Below, one piece after another: positions 44,230 through 50,857 of a stretch of 50,857 bases of DNA. The translations under genes were made by a program, and so were the position numbers. The stretch covers positions 1 through 50,857 of the forward strand of contig JACRJC010000044.1 of the NCBI GenBank assembly GCA_016215555.1, read 5' to 3'. A model generated the notes under the pieces. It was not told where the DNA came from, searched no databases, and saw only the letters and a list, made by a program, of their open reading frames with translations. Origin of the DNA: Rhodospirillales bacterium. GTDB taxonomy: Bacteria > Pseudomonadota > Alphaproteobacteria > Rhodospirillales > WMHbin7. The stretch's first letter is position 1, and the number at the start of each line of letters is the position of its first letter.

Positions 44230-47066
44230 CGCGCCTGCCCGCTCCCTGGGGACAATGGATCGATCGCGGCCAGGATATTTCCTTCACCTTCGAGGGGAGG
44301 AAAATCACGGCTCATCCCGGCGACAGCGTCGCCAGCGCGCTGCTGGCGAACGGCCAGCGCCTGATCGGGCGCTCGTTCAAATATCATCGTCCGCGCGGCA
44401 TTTTTTCGGCTGCCGGCTGGGATGCCAATACGCTGGTGCAGACGGGCTCGAAGCCCAATGTCAATGCCGAGCGATTGCTTGCCGTCGATGGGCTGAGCGT
44501 GTCGGCGGTCAATTATGCCGGCAGCCTGGATCGCGACTGGGGGCGGCTGGTCGAGAAATTCTCGAAGCTGCTGGCGGCGGGTTTCTATTACAAAACCTTC
44601 TTCACGCCGCGCATCGCCTGGAAATTCTGGGAGCCTGTGATCCGCCATATGGCGGGTTTGGGCCGCGTCGATGAAAAGGCCCCGCATGCCTATTACGACA
44701 AGGAATATCTGTTTGCCGACGTCGCCGTCGTCGGGGCGGGACCGGCGGGTCTGTCGGCGGCGCTGGAAGCGGCCAGGACGGGCGCCTCGGTGCTGCTGAT
44801 CGACGAAGAGCCCGAAATCGGAGGCTCGCTCAATTGGGCGCGCGACGGTTCCGATGATTTGAAGAATCGGGTGCGGGCCGAGAAGGGTATCGAGATTCTG
44901 ACCGGCGCTTGCGTTCAGGCCCTGTTCGACGACAATTGGCTGGAAATCGTCAAGGGCAACCGGCTTTACAAACTGAGGGCCAAGGCGGTGGTGGCGGCGA
45001 CGGGCTGCTACTGGCTGCCGATGGTTTTTCGCCACAATGATCTGCCCGGCGTCATGCTGGGTTCGGCGCTCCAGCGTCTGCTGCGGCTGTGGGGCGTTGC
45101 GCCCGGCAAACGGGCGGTGGTCGCCACCGCCAATGACGAAGGCTATGCGGTGGCGCTTGATCTGGCCGATGCCGGAATCGAGGTCGCTGCCATCTCCGAT
45201 CTGCGCCCGCACCGAGATGAAGGCCGCTTCGCCCAGGAGGCAGGCAAACGGGGAATGCGCATCCTGCAAGGGGCTGCCCCGTTCGAGGCGCATGAGAAGA
45301 ACAATCGATTGGCGTCCGTCGATTTGGTTCAAGCCGCCAGCGGCCAATTCCAAGAGCGCATAGACTGCGATCTGCTGGCCCTGTCGGCGGGGCGCATTCC
45401 GGCCTCGGGCCTATTGTCGCATGCGGGCGCCAAATTCGCCCACGAGGCGCATATGGATCTGCCCTCGGCCCTGCCGGCGCATCTTTTCGCCGCTGGTTCG
45501 GTCAATGGCCGGTTTTCGCTGGCCTCGGCACTGGCCGACGGCGCCCTGGCCGGGGCCCTGGCGGCCAAGGATGCCGGTTTCGCGGCAGAGATTCCGCCAA
45601 GCGTTGGGCGCGACGCCCTGGGCGTCACCCATCCCTGGCCGATCATCACGCATCCCAAGGGCATGGAATTCGTCGATCTCGACGAGGATGTCCAGGTCAA
45701 GGACATCCAGGCTTCGATGGCCGACGGTTACGAGCATATCCAGTTGCTCAAGCGCTATTCCACCTCGGGCATGGGGCCATCGCAGGGCAAATTGTTCTGG
45801 CCGCATGTGCAGCGCCTGATGGCCAAGGCCAAGGGGGTGACGCCAGCCGAGATCGGCGCTTCCACCATCCGCCCGCCGATGGGCGGCGAGACGCTGGGCC
45901 ATCTGGCCGGGCGCGCCTTCGAACCGGTGCGCCTCAGCGCCATGCACAAGCGCCATCTGGAACTGGGCGCGGTCATGATGCCCGCTGGCGCTTGGATGCG
46001 ACCGGCCTATTACGGAAGCGACGAAAGAGCCATCGACCAAGAAGCCAAGGCGGTGCGCGACGGGGTCGGCCTGATCGACGTATCGACCCTGGGCGGATTG
46101 GATGTGCGCGGCCCCGACGCGGCGGTCTTTCTCGAGCGGCTCTACACCTGGACCTATGCCAAGCTGGCGGTGGGCCGGGCGCGCTATGTGCTGATGTGCG
46201 ACCAGACCGGCGTGGTCATCGACGACGGCGTCGCCGCCCGCCTGCACGAGCAGCATTTCTACGTCACCGCCACCACCTCGGGCGTCGATCGCGTTTTCCG
46301 CCTGATGCAATGGTACAATGCGCAATGGCGCCTGCGGGTCGATATCGCCCAGGTCACCAGCGCCTATGCCGCTGTCAATCTGGCCGGGCCCAAGGCCCGC
46401 GACGTGCTGGCCAGGGCCGGAACCGACATCGACATCAAGAAAGAGGCCTTCCCCTATCTTGGCGTGCGCCAAGGGCTGGTGGCGGGCATTCCGGTGCGAA
46501 TCCTGCGCATCGGATTCGTGGGCGAGCTGGGCTATGAAATCCATTGCCCGGCGCAATATGGCGAAGCGCTGTGGGACGGCTTGATGGCGGCGGGCCAGGA
46601 TTTCGGCATCGCCCCCTTCGGCGTCGAGGCGCAGCGCATTCTGCGCCTTGAAAAGGGCCATATCATCATCGGCCAGGATACCGACGCCCTGACCCATCCG
46701 TTCGAAATCGGCATGGATTGGGCGGTCAAGATGGACAAGCCCTTCTTTGCCGGCCAGGCCGCCTTGCGGGCCCATCTGGAAAAAGCGCCGGTGCGCAAGC
46801 TGGTGGGCTTTGCGCTTGAAAACGACAAGGGGCCGCTGCCCAAGGAATGTCATCTGGTGATCGAGAAGGGCGACATCGCCGGGCGCTTGACTTCGGTCGT
46901 GCGCTCGCCGTCGCTGGGTCGCGTGATCGGGATGGCCTTCGTCAAGCCCGAACAGGCGGGGCTGGGAAACCTCTTCGACATCCGCGTCGATGGCGGGGCG
47001 ATGGTCCAGGCCCGCGTCGTGGCGCTGCCCTTCTACGACCCCAAATCCCAGCGCCAGGAGATGTAG
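44226..47066 (+). CDS. soxA: Sarcosine oxidase / N-methylglutamate dehydrogenase alpha-type subunit
   Basis: This 946-residue protein starts with a ferredoxin-fold-like N-terminal domain (FTFEGRKITAHPGDSVASALLANG, SFKYHRPRG). A NAD-binding Rossmann domain (VAVVGAGPAGLSAALEAARTG, near 165) is followed by a C-terminal GcvT-type tetrahydrofolate domain from about 570 (DEAIDQEAKAV-like start, GYEIHCPAQYG, FGVEAQRILRLEKGHIIIGQDTD). The folate domain catches the formaldehyde unit as methylene-tetrahydrofolate. Length is normal for the family. Confidence 0.93.
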   Translation: MTRLPAPWGQWIDRGQDISFTFEGRKITAHPGDSVASALLANGQRLIGRSFKYHRPRGIFSAAGWDANTLVQTGSKPNVNAERLLAVDGLSVSAVNYAGSLDRDWGRLVEKFSKLLAAGFYYKTFFTPRIAWKFWEPVIRHMAGLGRVDEKAPHAYYDKEYLFADVAVVGAGPAGLSAALEAARTGASVLLIDEEPEIGGSLNWARDGSDDLKNRVRAEKGIEILTGACVQALFDDNWLEIVKGNRLYKLRAKAVVAATGCYWLPMVFRHNDLPGVMLGSALQRLLRLWGVAPGKRAVVATANDEGYAVALDLADAGIEVAAISDLRPHRDEGRFAQEAGKRGMRILQGAAPFEAHEKNNRLASVDLVQAASGQFQERIDCDLLALSAGRIPASGLLSHAGAKFAHEAHMDLPSALPAHLFAAGSVNGRFSLASALADGALAGALAAKDAGFAAEIPPSVGRDALGVTHPWPIITHPKGMEFVDLDEDVQVKDIQASMADGYEHIQLLKRYSTSGMGPSQGKLFWPHVQRLMAKAKGVTPAEIGASTIRPPMGGETLGHLAGRAFEPVRLSAMHKRHLELGAVMMPAGAWMRPAYYGSDERAIDQEAKAVRDGVGLIDVSTLGGLDVRGPDAAVFLERLYTWTYAKLAVGRARYVLMCDQTGVVIDDGVAARLHEQHFYVTATTSGVDRVFRLMQWYNAQWRLRVDIAQVTSAYAAVNLAGPKARDVLARAGTDIDIKKEAFPYLGVRQGLVAGIPVRILRIGFVGELGYEIHCPAQYGEALWDGLMAAGQDFGIAPFGVEAQRILRLEKGHIIIGQDTDALTHPFEIGMDWAVKMDKPFFAGQAALRAHLEKAPVRKLVGFALENDKGPLPKECHLVIEKGDIAGRLTSVVRSPSLGRVIGMAFVKPEQAGLGNLFDIRVDGGAMVQARVVALPFYDPKSQRQEM

Positions 47067-47681
47067 ATGGCGGCGCTACGCAAAGGCTTCATCGATACCG
47101 GCAAAATAGCGCCCGTCCTGCCCGCTCTTGCCCTTGCCGATTTCAGTTTGAAATCCCGCACCGGCTTCAAGGGCTCGGGCGCCGCCTCCTGGCTGGCGGC
47201 GCAGGGCCTTGTGCTGCCCGACGATCCCAACCAGGCTTGCACGGATGCGCAAGGGCGGATGGTGGCCCGTCTGTCCTGGGGCGAGTTTTTGCTGCTGGGT
47301 GATTTCGCGGGGCTTGAAAAAGCCTGGTCCTACGAATCGGCGCCGATGTGTTTCCCGCTGCCGCGCCAGGACAGCCATGCCTGGATCGTGGTCAGTGGCG
47401 AGGTCGCGCCTAAAATGATGGCAAAGATTTGCGGCATCGATCTCAGGCCGCAGGTTTTTCCCAAGGGCGCCATCGCCCAAACCTCGGTGGCGCGCCTGAA
47501 TGCGATCATCATCGCCGACCAAATCGGCGGACGAGGCGGTTTTCATCTGCTTTCGGACGGCTCAACCTCACAATACTTGTGGGATTGCCTTGTCGATGCC
47601 ATGCTGGAATTCGAAGGAGCGCCCGTCCGTTCGGAAGCGCTTTCAAAGGAGACCCATGGCCAGACCGATGCGCAAGGATAA
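47067..47681 (+). CDS. soxG: Sarcosine oxidase / N-methylglutamate dehydrogenase gamma-type subunit
   Basis: This 204-residue protein begins directly after the soxA stop. It has weak GcvT-like features (RLSWGEFLLLGDF, SHAWIVVSGEVAPKMMAKICGIDLRP, QTSVARLNAIIIAD) as in other gamma subunits. It has no catalytic motif and probably structures the complex. Its last 26 bases overlap the following regulator gene. Confidence 0.87.
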   Translation: MAALRKGFIDTGKIAPVLPALALADFSLKSRTGFKGSGAASWLAAQGLVLPDDPNQACTDAQGRMVARLSWGEFLLLGDFAGLEKAWSYESAPMCFPLPRQDSHAWIVVSGEVAPKMMAKICGIDLRPQVFPKGAIAQTSVARLNAIIIADQIGGRGGFHLLSDGSTSQYLWDCLVDAMLEFEGAPVRSEALSKETHGQTDAQG

Positions 47682-48315
47682 GCCGACCGATTACGTCCTC
47701 GATCAGGATCCGCATGCCGTCGATGGGGCGCGGGAAAATTCGCTGGAAGCCGCCATCGGTCGACAGGTCCGCGAATATCGCATCAAACTGGGCATGACGG
47801 TCGTCGATCTGGCGCGTCAGGCCGATCTGTCGGCGGGCATGCTGTCCAAGATCGAGAACGGCATGACCTCGCCCTCCCTGGCCACCTTGCAAAGCCTGTC
47901 CCGGGCCCTGAACGTTCCCGTCACGTCCTTTTTCCGCAAATTCGAGGAAAGCCGCGACGCCACCTATGTCGCCGCCGGGCAGGGATTGGCCATCGAACGG
48001 CGCGGCACCAGGGCCGGGCACCAATATCAGTTGCTGGGCCACAGCATCGGCAACAAGGATCTGGTGCTGGAACCCTATCTGGTCACGCTGACCGAAAAGT
48101 CCGACGTCTTTCCGGTCTTCCAGCATTCCGGCCAGGAATTCATCTATATCCTGGAAGGCGAGGTGGCTTACCGCCACGGAGCCAAGCTCTATCCCATGAA
48201 GGCCGGCGATTCGCTGTTCTTCGACGCCGACGCCCCGCACGGACCGGAATTGCTGCAAAAGCTGCCCATCCGGCTGTTGTCGGTGATCGTTTATCCCCGG
48301 GGCAAATCGGAATAA
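47656..48315 (+). CDS. XRE-cupin transcriptional regulator
   Basis: This 219-residue regulator has an N-terminal helix-turn-helix (about 31-85, GRQVREYRIKLGMTVVDLARQADLSAGMLSKIENGMTSPSL in outline). A C-terminal cupin sensor domain (about 140-213, HSGQEFIYILEGEVAYRHG, GDSLFFDADAPHG) follows. Such proteins often control amine and amino-acid catabolism. AAAGGAGACCC precedes the ATG, and the gene overlaps soxG. It may bind the palindrome in the glnT promoter. Confidence 0.9.
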   Translation: MARPMRKDKPTDYVLDQDPHAVDGARENSLEAAIGRQVREYRIKLGMTVVDLARQADLSAGMLSKIENGMTSPSLATLQSLSRALNVPVTSFFRKFEESRDATYVAAGQGLAIERRGTRAGHQYQLLGHSIGNKDLVLEPYLVTLTEKSDVFPVFQHSGQEFIYILEGEVAYRHGAKLYPMKAGDSLFFDADAPHGPELLQKLPIRLLSVIVYPRGKSE

Positions 48316-48348
48316 TTATTCCCCACAAGAAAATTAGTTGAATATGGG

Positions 48349-48377
48349 TTGATTGAGCCCGGGCTCTCCCTTATGCT
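48349..48377 (+). promoter_or_regulatory. Promoter with palindromic operator in front of glnT
   Basis: TTGATT (48349-48354) and TATGCT (48372-48377) are 17 bases apart. The spacer contains the perfect 12-base palindrome GAGCCCGGGCTC (48355-48366). Placement between the -35 and -10 boxes suits a repressor site, most simply for the adjacent XRE-cupin protein. Confidence 0.5.
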
Positions 48378-48415
48378 GCCTTCCGGTGTGCGAAGGCTTT
48401 GGCAAAGGGGATCAC

Positions 48416-49729
48416 ATGAAGGGCGCAACCATCGACCTGGCCAAAACGGCCAGCGAGGCAGGACTCAAATATTTCCTCATCAGCTATGTCGATCTGTTCG
48501 GAGCGCTCAGGGCCAAGCTGGTTCCGGCCTCGGCCATCGCCGGCATGCAAAGGAATGGGGCGGGCTTTGCCGGTTTTGCTTCCTATCTCGATCTCAACCC
48601 TGCCCATCCCGATGTTTTCGCGGTTCCCGATCCCGCCAGCCTGATCCAACTGCCCTGGAAGCCGGAAGTGGGCTGGCTGGCCGCCGATCTGTACATGGAT
48701 GGCAAGCCTTTGGAACAATCGCCGCGCTATCTGCTGAAGAAGATGCAGGCCAAGGCCGCCGAGATGGGGGGCTTCGTCCTGAAAACCGGCGTCGAGGCCG
48801 AGTTCTTCCTGCTCTCCAAGGACGGCAAGTCGCTTTCGGACGCCGACGATCTGGCCTCCAAGCCCTGCTACGACCAGCAGGCCCTGATGCGCCGTTACGA
48901 CGTGATCACGGAAATCTGCGATTGCATGCAGACCCTGGGCTGGAAGCCCTATCAGAACGACCACGAGGACGCCAACGGCCAGTTCGAAATGAACTGGGAC
49001 TATGACGACGCGCTGGTGACCGCCGACCGCCACGCCTTCTTCAAATACATGGTCAAGGCCCTGGCCGAGAAGCACGGCTACCGCGCCAGCTTCATGCCCA
49101 AGCCCTTCAACCATCTGACCGGCAATGGCTGCCATATCCATCTGTCGATGTGGGCGGGGAAGAAGAACGCCTTCTCCGACGCCAAGGGCGAGCTTGGCAT
49201 GTCGTCCCTGGCCTATGAATTCCTGGGCGGCGTGCTGCATTCGGCCGACGCCTTCTGCGTCTTCACCAATCCCACCATCAACAGCTTCAAGCGCATCAAT
49301 GCGCCGGTCACGCTGTCGGGCTCGACCTGGTCGCCCAGTTCGGTCACCCATACCGGCAACAACCGCACCCATATGGTGCGCATCCCCGACGCCGGGCGTT
49401 TCGAGGTCCGCCTGCCCGACGGGGCGATGAATCCCTATCTGGGTCCGGCGGCGATCCTGGCCGCGGGTTTGGACGGCATGGCCAACCAGCGCGATCCGGG
49501 CAAGCGGCTCGATATCGACATGTACACCCAGGGCGAAAGCCTCAAGCATGTCAAGAAGCTGCCCTTGAACCTTTTGGATGCGCTGCGTAATCTCGACAAG
49601 TCGAAGGTGCTGCGCGAAGCTTTCGGCTCGTCCTTCGTCGACAGCTACGTCAAGCTGAAGATGGGCGAATGGAACGACTTCATGCGCCACGCCACCAATT
49701 GGGAACGCCAGCACACGCTCGACTGTTAG
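48416..49729 (+). CDS. glnT: Type III glutamine synthetase / gamma-glutamylmethylamide synthetase
   Basis: This 437-residue glutamine synthetase-family enzyme has KYFLISYVDLFGALRAKLVPA at the start and the metal-binding GVEAEFFLL and NDHEDANGQFEMNW. Further on it has FMPKPFNHLTGNGCHIHLSMW and the NNRTHMVRIPDAGRFEVRLPDGAMNPYL block. GmaS, which joins glutamate and methylamine, belongs to this same subfamily. Its place beside an N-methylglutamate-dehydrogenase-like complex and purU favours GmaS, but the substrate cannot be decided here. AAAGGGG precedes the ATG at 48416. Confidence 0.88.
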   Translation: MKGATIDLAKTASEAGLKYFLISYVDLFGALRAKLVPASAIAGMQRNGAGFAGFASYLDLNPAHPDVFAVPDPASLIQLPWKPEVGWLAADLYMDGKPLEQSPRYLLKKMQAKAAEMGGFVLKTGVEAEFFLLSKDGKSLSDADDLASKPCYDQQALMRRYDVITEICDCMQTLGWKPYQNDHEDANGQFEMNWDYDDALVTADRHAFFKYMVKALAEKHGYRASFMPKPFNHLTGNGCHIHLSMWAGKKNAFSDAKGELGMSSLAYEFLGGVLHSADAFCVFTNPTINSFKRINAPVTLSGSTWSPSSVTHTGNNRTHMVRIPDAGRFEVRLPDGAMNPYLGPAAILAAGLDGMANQRDPGKRLDIDMYTQGESLKHVKKLPLNLLDALRNLDKSKVLREAFGSSFVDSYVKLKMGEWNDFMRHATNWERQHTLDC

Positions 49730-49741
49730 AAACGGATCCTC

Positions 49742-50620
49742 ATGACCAAGACCGCCAGCGCTGCGCCCAAGCGCTATATCCTGACCATTTCCTGTCCCGA
49801 CGCGGTGGGCATCGTCGCCGGCGTCGCCGGCTTTCTGTCGGGCTTCGGCGCCTTCATCGAGGAATCCTCGCATTTCGGCGATCCCACCACCGACCGCTTC
49901 TTCATGCGCACGGTGTTTCAGGAACATCCCAGCCTGCCCGCCATCGCCGAGGTCGAAAAAAGCTTCGCCCAGGACGTGGCGGCGAAATTCAACATGGAAT
50001 GGCGCATCCATCCCGCCGACTACAAGCCGCGCGTCCTGATTCTGGTCTCGAAGTTCGACCATTGTCTGAACGATATTCTTTACCGCTACCGCACCGGCCA
50101 GTTGCGCATGGACATTCCGGCGGTGGTGTCCAATCACCGCGATCTGGAACGATTGGTCGAATGGCACGGCATTCCCTATCACCATCTGCCGGTCGATCAG
50201 GCCAGCAAGGCGGCGCAGGAAGCGCAAATCCTGGAAATGGTGGATCGGCTGCAGATCGATCTGGTGGTGCTGGCCCGCTATATGCAAATCCTGTCGGGCG
50301 AGATGTGCGAGGCCCTAAGCGGGCGCTGCATCAACATCCACCATTCCTTCTTGCCCAGCTTCAAGGGGGCCAGGCCCTATTACCAGGCCCATGCCCGGGG
50401 CGTGAAGATCATCGGCGCCACGGCCCATTATGTGACCACCGATCTCGACGAGGGCCCCATCATCGAGCAGGAAGTCGAACGCGTCGATCACGCCAAGACG
50501 CCCGAGGATCTGACGGCCATCGGGCGCGATATCGAAAGCCGGGTTCTGGCCCGCGCCGTCGGCTATCACATCGAGCATCGCGTGCTGATGAACGGCATCA
50601 AGACGGTGGTGTTCAAGTAG
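49742..50620 (+). CDS. purU: Formyltetrahydrofolate deformylase
   Basis: This 292-residue enzyme hydrolyses 10-formyl-tetrahydrofolate to formate. An N-terminal ACT domain (about 10-90, YILTISCPDAVGIVAGVAGFL) is followed by a formyltransferase domain (95-285). Its catalytic Asn-His-Asp set is visible in VVSNHRDL, INIHHSFLPSFKGA and TTDLDEGPII. In C1 loci it drains the folate pool after the methyl group is oxidised, which fits the soxBDAG neighbours. Confidence 0.95.
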   Translation: MTKTASAAPKRYILTISCPDAVGIVAGVAGFLSGFGAFIEESSHFGDPTTDRFFMRTVFQEHPSLPAIAEVEKSFAQDVAAKFNMEWRIHPADYKPRVLILVSKFDHCLNDILYRYRTGQLRMDIPAVVSNHRDLERLVEWHGIPYHHLPVDQASKAAQEAQILEMVDRLQIDLVVLARYMQILSGEMCEALSGRCINIHHSFLPSFKGARPYYQAHARGVKIIGATAHYVTTDLDEGPIIEQEVERVDHAKTPEDLTAIGRDIESRVLARAVGYHIEHRVLMNGIKTVVFK

Positions 50621-50635
50621 AGCCGCCTCAAATGC

Positions 50636-50680
50636 CGTCATGGCCGGGCTTGACCCACGGCTGTCCGGTTTAAATTCAGA
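50636..50680 (+). repeat. Dispersed palindromic-repeat fragment
   Basis: CGTCATGGCCGGGCTTGACC followed by CACGGCTGTCCGGTTTAAATTC is the inverted counterpart of 157-197. Its first 20 bases also match the repeat at 23371. It follows purU by 15 bases. Confidence 0.65.
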
Positions 50681-50688
50681 CCCTTCCC

Positions 50689-50735
50689 TTTTTCCTCATC
50701 CTGAGGAGCGAAGCGTCTCGAAGGATGAGGAAAAA
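50689..50735. repeat. Palindromic hairpin repeat of the CCTCATCCTGAGGAGC family
   Basis: TTTTTCCTCATCC (50689-50701) pairs perfectly over 13 bp with GGATGAGGAAAAA (50723-50735) around a loop containing GAAGCGTCTCGAA. It could also stop transcription from purU. Confidence 0.7.
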
Positions 50736-50747
50736 CAAGGAAAATGC

Positions 50748-50800
50748 AGCGCCTCGCCCTTCGAGACAGCCGCTTCGCGGCTTCCTCAGGGTGAGGCGCT
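50748..50800. repeat. Second palindromic hairpin repeat of the same family
   Basis: AGCGCCTCGCCCT (50748-50760) pairs with AGGGTGAGGCGCT (50788-50800) with one mismatch. An inner AGCCGC/GCGGCT hairpin sits at the tip. It shares the CTTCGAGACG-type and CTCAGG segments with the preceding hairpin. No gene was seen from here to 50857. Confidence 0.65.
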
Positions 50801-50857
50801 TAATTCAAGTCCTGAAGGCCCGTTTCTTCTATGTGAGGCGCAATACCTGCGGTTTTC

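Overview
The window looks like chromosomal DNA of a GC-rich alphaproteobacterium, most probably from the Rhodospirillales (Magnetospirillum-like). This placement is inferred from gene content: a DUF2794 gene, the ihfB-lapA-trpF order, a cysteine-free L31, an alphaproteobacterial-type RpoH, a HupUV/HupT/HupR hydrogen-sensing system and several palindromic intergenic repeat families. No rRNA or tRNA gene was seen.

Layout. 1-200: the edge of an IS110-family element (transposase N-terminus on the minus strand, with a structured non-coding segment upstream of it) next to a dispersed repeat. 209-4182: a secreted protein of unknown function and a fused indolepyruvate:ferredoxin oxidoreductase. 4388-7337: a small AT-richer accessory island with a ParDE-like toxin-antitoxin pair, a lone KAP-type P-loop NTPase and a HigBA-like pair with a palindromic operator. 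7473-15325: cell envelope and housekeeping genes (UDP-sugar epimerase, DUF2794, lipoprotein, cob(I)alamin adenosyltransferase, LptG, a GT39 glycosyltransferase, a PAP2 phosphatase, a sensor kinase), with a roughly 700-base intergenic region at 8457-9156 that carries two tandem 76-base palindromes.

15484-34419 is a self-contained [NiFe]-hydrogenase island on one strand. In order it holds the H2 sensor hupUV, a sigma-54 promoter, the membrane-bound uptake enzyme hybOABC (E. coli hydrogenase-2 / group 1c layout), a terminator, and then a tightly overlapping maturation and control run: hybD, hypC, hupK, hypA, hypB, a short hypF, a second hypC, hypD, hypE, hoxX, hupR and hupT. The logic suggested is that HupUV senses H2, HupT and HupR relay the signal, and HupR with an intact GAFTGA loop acts on the -24/-12 promoter in front of hybO. 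The maturation genes build the Ni-Fe(CN)2(CO) site. HoxX offers an oxygen-dependent source of CO, although the small subunit lacks the extra cysteines of oxygen-tolerant enzymes.

34423-42519: trpF, lapA, ihfB, a CHASE/PAS sensor kinase, rpoH, a CaiB/AMACR-family gene, rpmE and a membrane-anchored class III cyclase. 42732-50620: a C1/methylamine-type locus with four sarcosine-oxidase or N-methylglutamate-dehydrogenase subunits (soxBDAG order), a cupin regulator, a type III glutamine synthetase / gamma-glutamylmethylamide synthetase homologue and purU. No N-methylglutamate synthase genes are present in the window. The window ends in palindromic repeats.

The least explained features are a 140-base structured repeat present twice with a compensatory base-pair change (9973-10112 and 42570-42711), the 76-base palindrome family (8886-9051, with a decayed copy at 40077-40153) and the lone KAP NTPase.
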